A DNA stretch of 64,000 nucleotides from assembly GCA_964450955.1 (NCBI GenBank), contig CAYVFI010000022.1:1-64000 (forward strand), written 5' to 3'. This DNA is from CAYNWT01 sp964450955 (GTDB lineage: Bacteria > Planctomycetota > Planctomycetia > Planctomycetales > Planctomycetaceae). The notes under the pieces were generated by a model, which worked only from the letters and a program-made list of their open reading frames with translations, was not told where the DNA came from and did not search any database. The position numbers were made by a program, and so were the translations under genes. Positions 9,092-18,495 of this stretch are shown piece by piece; the stretch's first letter is position 1; every line of letters begins with the position of its first letter.

Positions 9092-9895
9092 ATGCGACGA
9101 TTGTTGTCCGGACTTGTTATTGCTCTCGCGATCACTCCATGCGCCGACGCGCAGGACTTTAGGATCGTGACCACGATAAAGAACCTTGCCGGCGAACGGC
9201 CGCAGGAAGCTGGTGTCTACCTGACTCTGTTTAGACAGCGTAAGGTCTACGATTACTTCGATGCCATGGGGGAAGTGATTATCTACGAACCCGGCGCGAA
9301 TCAGTTCACAATTCTGAATGTGCGTCGGTCAATGGCAACAACGGTGCACTTCGATCAGATCAAGAAGAAGCTGAGAGACCGTAAGCCACAGATTGAACGG
9401 TACGTTGCCGAACTGCGTCGAAACAACGACCCAATCGCAGACGAAGTTGCCAGCGCGTTCGACTTCCAATTGCGTCCGACTTTTCAAGCGGCGTTTGATC
9501 GCAAGTCCAAGCAGCTTGTTCTCACCAGCCCGAAGTGCCAGTACCGAGTCAAGTGTGCTGACAATCTTAGTCAGGAACAAACCAATCAGTACCTCGCATA
9601 TGCCGACTGGATGGCGCGACTGAACAGCGTGCTGCACCCGGGTGCGATGTTTCCAGAACCAAGAATCGACCTGAATGACAAACTACGTCGATATGGACAA
9701 CTGCCTATCCGGGTTGAGCTGACATCGACGCTGGACGGCGATCTGCATTTGGCTGCTGAACACCGCGTTTCATTTGAACTTGAGAACAGCGATCGCAGTC
9801 GGATTACCGAGTGGGAGGCAGCCCTCACCTCACCACGGATTACCAAGACCACGTTCCAGCGGTATCAGGAGATGGTGCTTGCCTCAAACAGGTAA
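9092..9895 (+). CDS. secreted protein of unknown function
   Basis: A 267-residue protein. The start at 9092 gives a good signal peptide (MRRLLSGLVIALAITPCADA, cut before QDF); the longer frame from 9017 does not. The mature part is alpha/beta with many charged residues and has no recognisable enzyme motif. It contains two cysteines close together (PKCQYRVKCAD) that may form a disulfide. Late segments resemble repeated statements about the same fold (VYDYFDAMGEVIIYEPGANQF and the FQLRPTFQAAFDRKSKQLVL stretch). The next gene starts 512 bp downstream, so it is probably monocistronic. Confidence 0.7.
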   Translation: MRRLLSGLVIALAITPCADAQDFRIVTTIKNLAGERPQEAGVYLTLFRQRKVYDYFDAMGEVIIYEPGANQFTILNVRRSMATTVHFDQIKKKLRDRKPQIERYVAELRRNNDPIADEVASAFDFQLRPTFQAAFDRKSKQLVLTSPKCQYRVKCADNLSQEQTNQYLAYADWMARLNSVLHPGAMFPEPRIDLNDKLRRYGQLPIRVELTSTLDGDLHLAAEHRVSFELENSDRSRITEWEAALTSPRITKTTFQRYQEMVLASNR

Positions 9896-10407
9896 GACTT
9901 AAACCTGTCGCCCGGCTACGTCGTGAAAACGACGGCGTTGTTATCCTCGATCGATGATTATGCGGCACCAGTACGATTCTTAAACGGGGTCGCGATTCCG
10001 TCGCGCGGTGCCCGCAATCGATCTGAATGTTGGGGGATTTACAGAACGTTTCGCATTTATGTGAATGATAAGACCAGGCATGTTGAGACGGTTGGGTTTG
10101 AACGCCTGGTTCGTCTTTTCGACCAGACGGGCCCGTTATTCTGCACAAATGAGCACGCCTGCCGCTAAGGAGTGTCAGCGGTCTTGCCGTAGTTCAAGTT
10201 CGGCAAAGCTTGCTGCCGAGAAGCAACGACAGGGCGGTTCAAGCGTCAGGATATGTTGGCAGGCTAACGGTTCCGTCAAATTTGCCTGGTATCAGCTTTC
10301 ATGAACAAACAGCCCACCGGTATGCTGTTGTCCCAGGAAGCGCAGAATTTTCCAAATCACGCAGGCTGTGGTTCAACCCGTTGCTTGACGAGGTACGAGA
10401 GGCCGAA
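9896..10407. other. 512-bp gene-free region upstream of the surface-protein gene
   Basis: The frame of the downstream gene stays open back to 10210, but the first 66 codons look non-coding and the ATG at 10408 has GAGA/GAGG about 8-12 nt upstream. The rest shows no start with a ribosome site and no tRNA. The stretch 10195-10275 has several short complementary words and could be a structured leader, but it does not match a riboswitch consensus I know. Confidence 0.35.
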
Positions 10408-13400
10408 ATGTTCAATTTGATTCAGAGTCACAAAACGCACCGTCGCAGCCGTCGCATGAATCGGCTTCTTACTAATGCTTCACGGGCTGGAGCCGTAGAG
10501 AAGCTGGAAAACAGAGCTCTACTGACCGTGCCTCAGCTAAGCAGTCTTCCAGGAGCACCAGTCACCGTGTACCTGGATTTTGATGGTCACGTTGAGTCGG
10601 AAACGCTCTGGAATACTCAATTCAACAATGGCAACGACATCACCATCCCTGCCTTCGACAGCGATGGCGACGTCTCTGACGACTTCAGTGAAACAGAGAT
10701 TCAGCAGATCACAGAGATTTGGGCGCGAGTTGCCGAGGATTTCTCGCCATTCACAGTGAACGTTACGACGGTTGAACCCGACGCCATTCGCGACTACGAG
10801 ACCGTCAATGTTGTCATCGGCGGCGACTCATTCCTGGAGGGCGCCGGCGGGGTCGCTTTCCGAAACGCCTTCTCTAACTCGGCCCCAAACACTGTATTCA
10901 CGTTTGCAGATGCGCTTGGTGGTGGAAGTGCGACCCACAACCTTGCGACGACATCTTCGCATGAGGCTGGTCACGCATTCGGCCTGCGACACCATAGTCT
11001 CTATGACGCCAACGGAAACTTCGTGGAAGAATACCACCCCGGCTTTGGGGAGTACGGTCCAATTCTGGGAGCGGCTTTCACGGTTGAGGAGCGAGATACC
11101 TGGTACGACGGTCCAGCCAATAACGGATTCGACGATATCCAGGCCGACATGGAGTTCCTCACGAGGGCGTCAAATCGAACCTTTGACTTCAGGGAGGATG
11201 ATCACGGGGATTCAAGATCGACAGCAACAGTACCCGAGTTGCTGGACGGCGGGGCTATTGATCTGCCTGATAACATCATCACCACACACGATGACCAGGA
11301 CTTCTTCGAGATTGAAACGGCTGCGGGAACCATCGAGTTCACTGCGACAGTTGCTGATGTAGACTCAGCACGCAGCCGCGGCAACAACCTCGATGTCGTC
11401 CTGAATCTTTACAACTCCAACGGCAACCTACTGGCCTCAGCGGCACCGGACGATTCGTACGACGCCTTTATCGAGCTCGACGTTGCTGAAGGCACTTACT
11501 ACCTCGAAGCGACCAGCATTGACTTGTACGGTTCAGCAGGTCAGTACGACATCACAGGTCGCGTCATTCCGCTGCCCGGCGACCCTGTCATCCTGTCGCC
11601 GATCGGAGAAACAGCCGACGCGACGCCGCGGTTTTCCTGGGTTCGACTCGCGAACACAAGGTCATATGAACTACAGGTCAATAACACAGACACAGGCCAG
11701 GAAAATGTTATCCGAGTTGCTGGCATTACGAATACTGACTACACGCACGACGTAGCACTTGCGGAAGGCAACTACGAAGTTCAGGTGCGGCAACTCAACC
11801 AGCAAGGCAACTTGAGTGAATGGTCACCGCTGGTTGATTTCACTGTGGATCTGGAACGACCCGGCACTACGGTCGTCGAGTCTCCGCGTGGCATCACTGA
11901 ACCAACTCCGCAATTCTCATGGCAGCCTGTTGAGGGCGCCGCGAGTTACATTCTTAACGTTCGCAACGTAGAGACCGACGCAACCGCCATTCTTCGCAAC
12001 GGTATCACTGGGACGAGTTACGTCCACTTTCGTCCGCTGGGCCCTGGCTCGTACGCGACGTCAGTCACCGCCGTTAACGAAGCCGGTGAACTGGGAGTAC
12101 CAAGCAGAGAACTTCCATTTGTGATCGAGGACGACGACAGCCAAAATGGTGGCGACAAGCCGGTAGTTCTGTCGCCCCGAAACAATTCGACACAGCGAAT
12201 CCTAAGGCCATTGTTTACGTACGAGCCGGTAGCCGGGGCTATCGATTACGAAGTCAGGGTCACTAATCTCAGCACCAACGAGGTAGTTATCTCGAAGGAC
12301 GGCATTAACGGCACTCGATTCAAGCCAAGTCGAAAACTGTCGCAGGGAACCTATAAAGTGGAGGTCCGAGCCGACCTGGGCTTCAATGAGAAAACGGAAT
12401 TCTCAGACGCACACATCTTCACAATCGACATTCAGACTCCGGCTGATCTTGAGGTAATCAGCCCCTCTGACACCACTGTCGGAACACAAAACCCTACCTT
12501 TACCTTCACGCCGTCGCGACGAGCAAAGCGATACCGAATCATTGTCACAGACGGCGATGAACAGGTTCTCTTCAAGACGATTAACCGCACTCACGAATAC
12601 ACCTCACCGGTCAAGCTGCCTGAATCAGACGACCTGACCGTGTTCATCGCCGGTATCAACAGTGTTGGAGAAATCGGTGAGTTCGCTCAATCTTCGTTTG
12701 CGATTGAAATCGGAACACCAGCGAAGCCGACCGTAACGGGACCTGAGAGAACCATCGCCGGAATTGTCTCCGATGGAACACCGACAATCACGTTCACGCC
12801 GGTTGCCAACGCAGTCAGTTACATTCTGAAAGTTCGTGACCTGACTACTGGCGAGGTTGTCATCAAAGAAAACAGCCTCAAACAAACCACTTTCACCTCA
12901 GACACAGAACTGGAAGACGGACACCAGTACCGGATCACAGTCGTTGCCAGAAACAGTGCTGGTGAACGAAGCCGCGTTAGCGATAACTACGACTTCACGA
13001 TGCAGCGAGCACTTCCGACGACACCTGTCATTTTTGGACCAACGGGTGACATCACAACTGAGTTCCCGACCGCAACGTGGCAAAACGTTGCCGGCGCATT
13101 CCGGTTCCGATTGTTTGTGAAAGAACTAAATACCGGGTCAACAGAGCGGTACACCTTCCGTAACTGGGATGTCTCCGAAGACGGCCAGGTTGCCTCTTTC
13201 CAACTTCCGGATCGGCAACGCGCTGGCGTCTACCAGATGTCGGTGCAGGCCATTAACTCCGCGGGTGGCAAGAGCGGAATTAGTTCTCCGGTCACCTACA
13301 CGGTTGTGACGTCTGCAGCAGAAGTCGTCCTGCCAGAGGGCCTACTGCTGCCGGACAACCAGATGCCATTGATTGACACGAATGACACCGTAGAACCCAT

Positions 13401-13698
13401 GGCAGATGTCACTGCTGTTGAACAGATCATGGTTAAGGCAACATCGATTGTCGAAGCACCAACGGCACAGACTCCGCCGGAAGTTGTTGCACAGGATCCA
13501 GCAGCCAGTGCGTTCGCTGATGCCGACTGGTGGACTGGCAATTTGACAGACTCTGAAGCAACGGAGCAGTCGGTTGAAGAAGCCGATTCCGATGCGGCAG
13601 GCGACATGGTCGCAGCAGCGGCCGGTGTGTTCGCTGTTCCGCTTCTGGCCGCGAAGCTTCTGAAGCGAGTTCGGAGCAGGGAGAAAAAGCAAAAGTAG
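10408..13698 (+). CDS. large surface protein: LEPR-like anchor motif, metzincin protease, PPC and six Fn3-like repeats
   Basis: 1096 residues. The start at 10408 follows a GAGG-rich site; the N-terminus (basic HRRSRRMNR, then VEKLENRALLT at 31-40) matches the planctomycete LEPR-type targeting motif rather than a classical signal peptide. Residues about 45-255 are a zinc protease domain with HEAGHAFGLRHH (H185, E186, H189, H195), the extended metzincin HExxHxxGxxH signature. About 262-375 is a pre-peptidase C-terminal (PPC) domain. From about 389 to 967 lie six Fn3-like beta-sandwich repeats of about 95 residues, each starting near P-V-x-x-S/G-P and carrying GI-x-x-T-x-Y. The C-terminus has a hydrophobic stretch (about 1067-1085) followed by a basic tail, suggesting a membrane anchor. 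Probably a cell-surface adhesin/protease. Confidence 0.85.
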   Translation: MFNLIQSHKTHRRSRRMNRLLTNASRAGAVEKLENRALLTVPQLSSLPGAPVTVYLDFDGHVESETLWNTQFNNGNDITIPAFDSDGDVSDDFSETEIQQITEIWARVAEDFSPFTVNVTTVEPDAIRDYETVNVVIGGDSFLEGAGGVAFRNAFSNSAPNTVFTFADALGGGSATHNLATTSSHEAGHAFGLRHHSLYDANGNFVEEYHPGFGEYGPILGAAFTVEERDTWYDGPANNGFDDIQADMEFLTRASNRTFDFREDDHGDSRSTATVPELLDGGAIDLPDNIITTHDDQDFFEIETAAGTIEFTATVADVDSARSRGNNLDVVLNLYNSNGNLLASAAPDDSYDAFIELDVAEGTYYLEATSIDLYGSAGQYDITGRVIPLPGDPVILSPIGETADATPRFSWVRLANTRSYELQVNNTDTGQENVIRVAGITNTDYTHDVALAEGNYEVQVRQLNQQGNLSEWSPLVDFTVDLERPGTTVVESPRGITEPTPQFSWQPVEGAASYILNVRNVETDATAILRNGITGTSYVHFRPLGPGSYATSVTAVNEAGELGVPSRELPFVIEDDDSQNGGDKPVVLSPRNNSTQRILRPLFTYEPVAGAIDYEVRVTNLSTNEVVISKDGINGTRFKPSRKLSQGTYKVEVRADLGFNEKTEFSDAHIFTIDIQTPADLEVISPSDTTVGTQNPTFTFTPSRRAKRYRIIVTDGDEQVLFKTINRTHEYTSPVKLPESDDLTVFIAGINSVGEIGEFAQSSFAIEIGTPAKPTVTGPERTIAGIVSDGTPTITFTPVANAVSYILKVRDLTTGEVVIKENSLKQTTFTSDTELEDGHQYRITVVARNSAGERSRVSDNYDFTMQRALPTTPVIFGPTGDITTEFPTATWQNVAGAFRFRLFVKELNTGSTERYTFRNWDVSEDGQVASFQLPDRQRAGVYQMSVQAINSAGGKSGISSPVTYTVVTSAAEVVLPEGLLLPDNQMPLIDTNDTVEPMADVTAVEQIMVKATSIVEAPTAQTPPEVVAQDPAASAFADADWWTGNLTDSEATEQSVEEADSDAAGDMVAAAAGVFAVPLLAAKLLKRVRSREKKQK

Positions 13699-13728
13699 CA
13701 GCATTTTCCTGCGACAACAGCTAATAAG

Positions 13729-13760
13729 AGGCCCGGTCAGACTTTTGACCGGGCCTTCTT
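13729..13760 (+). terminator. rho-independent terminator of the surface-protein gene
   Basis: Perfect 9-bp stem GCCCGGTCA (13731-13739) with TGACCGGGC (13746-13754), extended by AG/CT outside, followed by CTTCTTCATT. It lies 33 bp after the stop. Confidence 0.85.
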
Positions 13761-13892
13761 CATTAACAAGCCCGGCTTCGAACGATCGACGAAGCGCATT
13801 ACACTAGAACCAACGGATGGTTCTTCCTGTAGTTGACGGTTCTTCCTGTAGCGTGATGGCCGTCCGGGGACCGTCAAACAACCTCGGGGCAC

Positions 13893-15626
13893 ATGACTGC
13901 CGTGATCTCGTACCGATCAATCAAGCGACTGCTTGGCGAAACAAGCCTCGAGCGAAAGTGTCGGTTCCTGTTTGGCGCAGGGCTACTGGTTCTCATCAGC
14001 GCTAGTTTCTACATCTATGCCAACATAACTCGCCGCCTGGTTGAGACGCAGGCCCGGTCGATGGCTAGAGATCTCGTACCCAAGGTCTTTAATGTCGAAC
14101 ACTTAATCTGGGAACTGGGCCGCGATCGTGATGAGGCGAAGGACGACAAGAGCCTCGAACAGGTCGCTCCAAAGCTGTTTGAAGCCTACGGCGTCCTGAG
14201 AGAAAACCGCACTGGCATCCAGGGGTGGAGTCTCGGAGAAGATAGTTCAGAGGACGATCGGAAGGCCCATGAAGAGCTGCTGAAGCCCGGCGATGGTGAT
14301 AAATCGGAGCCGTATGGATTTACCCTTCCCGGCGAAGACGAAGAAGGGAACCGCACAATCGCCTACTACGAACTCCTTCGCGCGAAGAAGGAATGTCTTA
14401 GTTGCCACACCCGCATCCTTCGTGACAGAGCCCACGACGCGGGCGAAGAATTTCTGGGCCTGAAAGAGGGCGACGAACTCGGCCTGGTCCGAGTCACCCT
14501 GCGGATGGACGAAACAGAAAACGCGCTCAACAAAAGCAGCCTGTTTCTTTTGGCGCTAGCGATTCTAACTGCCTTTCTGGCGATGCTTGGCGCGTACGCC
14601 ATCGTCCGGTACGTCATCGTTAAACCCGTGCTGCACCTCAAAGACGTCAGTGACGAGATCTCCCGCGGCAACCTTGAACTTCGGGCGGACATCAATACTG
14701 GCGATGAGTTCGAACAGCTAAGCCATGCGTTCAATCGCATGCTGCGCCACATGATGACAGTTAACGACGAACTGAGAACACTGAATGCCGATCTCGATGG
14801 GCAGTTCGACCAGCTGGCTCAAGTCAACCTGCAGCTGTACGAGACCAACAAGATGAAGGACGAGTTTCTGGCCACCATCAGCCATGAACTCCGCACACCG
14901 CTTAACAGCATCATTGGTTTTAGTGATGTCCTGCTATCTGGCGGCTCACTTAAGGAAAAGGAACAGCGATACGTTTCGACTATTCAAACGTCAGGTGAAA
15001 GTCTGCGCGGGTTAATCGACGACTTGCTGGACCTCGCGAAGATTGAGAGTGGTAAGATGGACGTGCAGCCGGTCGAGTTCCAGATTCAGGAACTGATCGA
15101 ACGCCAGACATCCAATATCCAGCCACTCGCACAGAAGAAAAACATCGAATTGCGATGGGATGTGACGCCGGGCATACCTGCGGTTCTTCAGGACTTTGGC
15201 AAGCTATCTCAGATCCTCAATAACCTGTTGTCCAACGCGATCAAGTTTACTCCCGAGGGTGGTCGCGTGCGTGTCACGGCTCAGCAGGTAGACCGTGAGA
15301 CCATCGAAATTCTGGTGGAAGACAGTGGCATTGGAATCCCGCTGAACGAACAGGAACAGGTGTTCGAAAAGTTCCGGCAGGGAACCACAACACCCGGCAA
15401 GCGCGATCACACAACGCGTGAATACGAAGGGACCGGATTGGGTCTGTCTATCGTCCGCGAATTATCGCATCTGCTAGGCGGCGAAGTCAGCCTCCAAAGC
15501 GAATTTGGCAAAGGCAGCACGTTTACCGTTGTGATCCCGATTGAGGTTAAATTGAATCTCAACGAACTGGTTGACCTGGACGCCGATACTCAAGTCGATT
15601 CTGTGACCAGTCGCAATCGTCCGTAG
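13893..15626 (+). CDS. haem-binding membrane sensor histidine kinase
   Basis: 577 residues. TM1 spans about 25-45. The periplasmic loop (about 46-212) has the look of a Tll0287/DUF3365-type sensor and contains a c-type haem site, CLSCH at 168-172. TM2 is about 214-242, followed by a HAMP segment and a short coiled coil. The HisKA domain has SHELRTPLNS with phospho-acceptor His331. The HATPase domain shows the N box (LNNLLSNAIKFTPEGG), the G1 box DSGIGIP, the F box and the G2 box GTGLGLS. All kinase motifs are intact. It would couple a redox or gas signal (such as NO, CO or O2, known for haem sensors) to phosphorylation. No response regulator is adjacent, so it is an orphan kinase in this window. 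Confidence 0.9.
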   Translation: MTAVISYRSIKRLLGETSLERKCRFLFGAGLLVLISASFYIYANITRRLVETQARSMARDLVPKVFNVEHLIWELGRDRDEAKDDKSLEQVAPKLFEAYGVLRENRTGIQGWSLGEDSSEDDRKAHEELLKPGDGDKSEPYGFTLPGEDEEGNRTIAYYELLRAKKECLSCHTRILRDRAHDAGEEFLGLKEGDELGLVRVTLRMDETENALNKSSLFLLALAILTAFLAMLGAYAIVRYVIVKPVLHLKDVSDEISRGNLELRADINTGDEFEQLSHAFNRMLRHMMTVNDELRTLNADLDGQFDQLAQVNLQLYETNKMKDEFLATISHELRTPLNSIIGFSDVLLSGGSLKEKEQRYVSTIQTSGESLRGLIDDLLDLAKIESGKMDVQPVEFQIQELIERQTSNIQPLAQKKNIELRWDVTPGIPAVLQDFGKLSQILNNLLSNAIKFTPEGGRVRVTAQQVDRETIEILVEDSGIGIPLNEQEQVFEKFRQGTTTPGKRDHTTREYEGTGLGLSIVRELSHLLGGEVSLQSEFGKGSTFTVVIPIEVKLNLNELVDLDADTQVDSVTSRNRP

Positions 15627-15636
15627 CGCGCCCCAG

Positions 15637-16518
15637 TTAGGTTAATGGGATCCAGCGGCGGATCAGTGATGCTGGCAGCAATAGCGACGCCGTTAAGACG
15701 GCTCCGAAGACAGAGCCTGTCAGGGCCAAAACCAGGCTGGCATCGATAAGAACCAAAGACAGCAGCGCCGTGCGAATGCCGGCTCCGATGTCTGGCGGAT
15801 CACCTGACCGGATTGCCTTGAAAAGCCTGACGTTGATGACGGCCAGAATAAACAGCAGCAGGCCAATGACTTGCAGGCGACCTGCCCCAGCTTCGCGATA
15901 GGCCACCGCAGCCAGGCCAACGATCCCCAGATTCATGACAGCGGTACCGCCAACTAAATCGGCTTTGTTGTCTCCAATGGCTTCATGCCGCGCGAACCAG
16001 GTAAGGCCAGCGATATAGACCCCCAGACATCCCGCGACCAGAACCTGAGGAGCCGCAAACATTGCCGCCGCTGACCCAGCAAGGCTCGCCCCCAACATGA
16101 CATTCAAGAATCGACACAAACCCATCGCCAGTGGCGCGATGGGTGTCTTCTTGAGAAGCCAGTCGTAGCCGAAGATCGCGACAACAATTAGCCCGCCGAT
16201 GGTCAGGCCTGGCACTCCAACCATCGCTGACAGGCCAAGCCCGCCAGCACACAAAACCAATCCCAATGTCCACGCCCCCTTCAACGATACTGCTCCGGAG
16301 GGAATTGGCCTGCCGGGACGTTCGACCGTGTCCTGGGCGACGTCGAAAACGTCGTTAAACACCATGCCTGCAAAATAGAGACACGATGAAGCACCCAGCA
16401 GCAGCCCAAACGAACGGACCGGGGCGAAGTCACCACCGGAGACAATCAGGAAGCCGAGGAAGATATCCGCCATCGCTGTGAAGACGGTTGGTAATCGTAT
16501 GAGCTTAAGCCAATGCAC
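15637..16518 (-). CDS. UbiA-family prenyltransferase
   Basis: 293-residue integral membrane protein with about eight or nine hydrophobic helices. The first Asp-rich motif is NDVFDVAQDTVERPGRPIPSG, the classic UbiA NDxxDxxxD plus ERPxRPIPSG. The second, weaker motif is around ARHEAIGDNKADL. UbiA enzymes transfer isoprenyl chains to aromatic or other acceptors; the acceptor here is unknown. The RPIPSG and NDVFD style also fits the EboC-like subgroup, so a quinone role should not be assumed. The gene starts 6 bp after the stop of the phosphohexomutase on the same strand, so the two are co-transcribed. Its stop is 10 bp from the convergent kinase stop. Confidence 0.88.
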   Translation of the reverse strand: MHWLKLIRLPTVFTAMADIFLGFLIVSGGDFAPVRSFGLLLGASSCLYFAGMVFNDVFDVAQDTVERPGRPIPSGAVSLKGAWTLGLVLCAGGLGLSAMVGVPGLTIGGLIVVAIFGYDWLLKKTPIAPLAMGLCRFLNVMLGASLAGSAAAMFAAPQVLVAGCLGVYIAGLTWFARHEAIGDNKADLVGGTAVMNLGIVGLAAVAYREAGAGRLQVIGLLLFILAVINVRLFKAIRSGDPPDIGAGIRTALLSLVLIDASLVLALTGSVFGAVLTASLLLPASLIRRWIPLT

Positions 16519-16524
16519 TGTGGG

Positions 16525-18390
16525 TTAACCGGCCAGAATCTGTTCGACCCACTTGTCAAGCTGAACGCTAACGTCTGTCAGCCTGTCGTGTGCGGCCTGC
16601 TTTGCTGCCACCAGGTCAGCGGCTCCCGGGGCTTCTTTCAGGAAGAAGTAAAATTTGATCTTGGGTTCGGTTCCCGATGGGCGAGCGGCGATAGACAGCG
16701 TGTCTCCGCCAGGGCCAAAGTCCAGGAAGACAAGGTTACCCTGAGGTTTCTCAATGTTGCTCAGCACACTGCCATCCGGCTTTTTGATTTCACCCGACTC
16801 ATAGTCACGGAAACTGTCCAGTTCCAGACCGGACAGCTGTTTCGGAGGCTGAGTCCTGATGGCCGCCATCAATTGCTTGATTTGCTGAGCACCCGCGGAG
16901 CCCTTCATGTAGATCGACTTCTGGGATTCACAGTGTACGCCGTGTTCTGCATAGATTTCGTCCAGTCGCCCAAGCACCGTCTTGCCTTCGGCCTTCAGCT
17001 CAGCCGCCATCTCAAGAATGTACAAGCACCCAATCGACGCGTCTTTGTCTCTAGCATACCCACCGGCCAGGTAGCCAATCGATTCCTCGGTCGCAAAGAT
17101 AAAGTCGTCGATGCCGCGCTCTTCAATCGCGCTGGCGATGTATTTGAAACCAACCAGCAGTTCGGTGATTGCGTCAGCGCCATAGCTTTTGGCGATGGTT
17201 GCCGTTAGCGGCGACGTGACGAGAGTCTCCACAACGTAGCTACTGGAAGTCAGCACCCCGGCGGCTTTTCGCTGCTTACAAACGTAGTCGCATATCAACG
17301 CGCCCGTCTGGTTACCGGTCAGATTAACGAAGTTCCCATCAGCGTCACGAACCGCAATTGCCACGCGGTCCGCGTCCGGGTCGGTGGCCAAAATGAGCTC
17401 ACAATCGGTGTTTTGTTCGGCCTCGATAATCTTCGCGAACACTTCTGTTCGTTCCGGATTCGGGAATTGATCTGCGACGTTCGGAAAGTCTCCCGCAGGT
17501 TGTCGATGGTCTTCGAAAATCCGGACGTTCTTAAACCCAGCCCGATCAATCACGTCAAACGCGGCTGTTTCACCAACTCCGTGTAAGGGCGAGAACACCG
17601 CGTTGATGTCCCGCTTGTCTGAGAGGCCAATCGCCAGCACTTCATTGGCGAACGCGTCGTCGACTTCGTCACCAACGACGACGATCTGCCCGGCAGCAAC
17701 TGCCTGATCGTAGTCCGCTTCCGGTATCTCACGAGCCGCACCGACACAGTCGACAATGCCTTTATCGTGAGGAGCCACTATCTGGGCACCGTTGTCCCAA
17801 TACGCTTTGAAACCGTTGTCCTGCGGCGGATTATGCGACGCTGATATCATGACACCAACGTCACAGTTGAGATGCCGCACAGCAAACGAAAGCAGCGGAG
17901 TCGATCGATGGGTATACTCCGCCGCGCGATCGGGGCCGACGACTTCGACGGTGCGTTTGTGCGGGGCGAACACGAAGACTTTCAGGCCATGCGCGGCCAT
18001 CGTGGCGGCGGTGATTTTTGCAAATTCCTGCGACCGATTTCGCGTGTCATGAGCCACAACAGCGGTGCCGGTATCGCGGGCTTTTTGCTGCTTCATGTAC
18101 GTCACCAGCCCGTGCGCCGATTCGGCGATGGTGCGTTCGTTGATGGTGGCTGGCCCCATCTCACCCATGATGCCGCGTCGGCCGCCGGTTCCAAACGGGA
18201 TGGTTGTCCAGAACATGTCATTCAGTTGGCTGACCTGTTCTTCGCTCCCGGACAAAAGTTGCTCAATCCGCGCGTGGTAGTTTTGATAGCACGATTCGCT
18301 AAGCCACCGGCTAAGATTTTCCTGCGATTCATCCTGCAGCAAGCCGGCTGCGGTGTACTTGTCGATGAGTGCGGACAGTTCGGGTTTCAT
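16525..18390 (-). CDS. phosphoglucomutase/phosphomannomutase (alpha-D-phosphohexomutase family)
   Basis: A 621-residue cytoplasmic enzyme, longer than the 450-580 usual for the family. It converts hexose 1-phosphates to 6-phosphates. Domain 1 carries the active-site SASHNP with phospho-Ser at about residue 185. Domain 2 has the Mg2+ loop DPDADR. Domain 3 has EESIGY, the sugar-ring-binding loop (GEESG in classical PGM). Domain 4 has RPSGTEPKIKFY, the phosphate-binding RxSGTEP loop. The whole set suggests an active PGM2-like enzyme. Start ATG at 18390. It forms an operon with the downstream UbiA gene. Glucose versus mannose specificity cannot be decided by eye. Confidence 0.92.
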   Translation of the reverse strand: MKPELSALIDKYTAAGLLQDESQENLSRWLSESCYQNYHARIEQLLSGSEEQVSQLNDMFWTTIPFGTGGRRGIMGEMGPATINERTIAESAHGLVTYMKQQKARDTGTAVVAHDTRNRSQEFAKITAATMAAHGLKVFVFAPHKRTVEVVGPDRAAEYTHRSTPLLSFAVRHLNCDVGVMISASHNPPQDNGFKAYWDNGAQIVAPHDKGIVDCVGAAREIPEADYDQAVAAGQIVVVGDEVDDAFANEVLAIGLSDKRDINAVFSPLHGVGETAAFDVIDRAGFKNVRIFEDHRQPAGDFPNVADQFPNPERTEVFAKIIEAEQNTDCELILATDPDADRVAIAVRDADGNFVNLTGNQTGALICDYVCKQRKAAGVLTSSSYVVETLVTSPLTATIAKSYGADAITELLVGFKYIASAIEERGIDDFIFATEESIGYLAGGYARDKDASIGCLYILEMAAELKAEGKTVLGRLDEIYAEHGVHCESQKSIYMKGSAGAQQIKQLMAAIRTQPPKQLSGLELDSFRDYESGEIKKPDGSVLSNIEKPQGNLVFLDFGPGGDTLSIAARPSGTEPKIKFYFFLKEAPGAADLVAAKQAAHDRLTDVSVQLDKWVEQILAG

Positions 18391-18421
18391 GGCTTCCGGC
18401 GCCTTATTGCAACTCAGAGTG

Positions 18422-18460
18422 AGTAAAAAAAGAACCGAGCCGACGTCCTGCGCCGGCTCG
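18422..18460 (-). terminator. rho-independent terminator of the cyclophilin gene
   Basis: Minus strand: stem CCGAGCCG / CGGCTCGG (18452-18459 with 18433-18440) followed by TTCTTTTTTTAC. It lies about 36 bp after the stop at 18496 and 30 bp before the next start, so it insulates the two genes. Confidence 0.88.
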
Positions 18461-18495
18461 GGTATGCATCGTCTTAGTCAACCATTCAAACGGCG

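Noticed and set aside
10195..10300. Possible riboswitch (c-di-GMP-like) upstream of the surface-protein gene
   Set aside because: A few words (CAGGGCGG, GGCTAACGG) looked suggestive but the spacing and invariant bases of known classes are not met.
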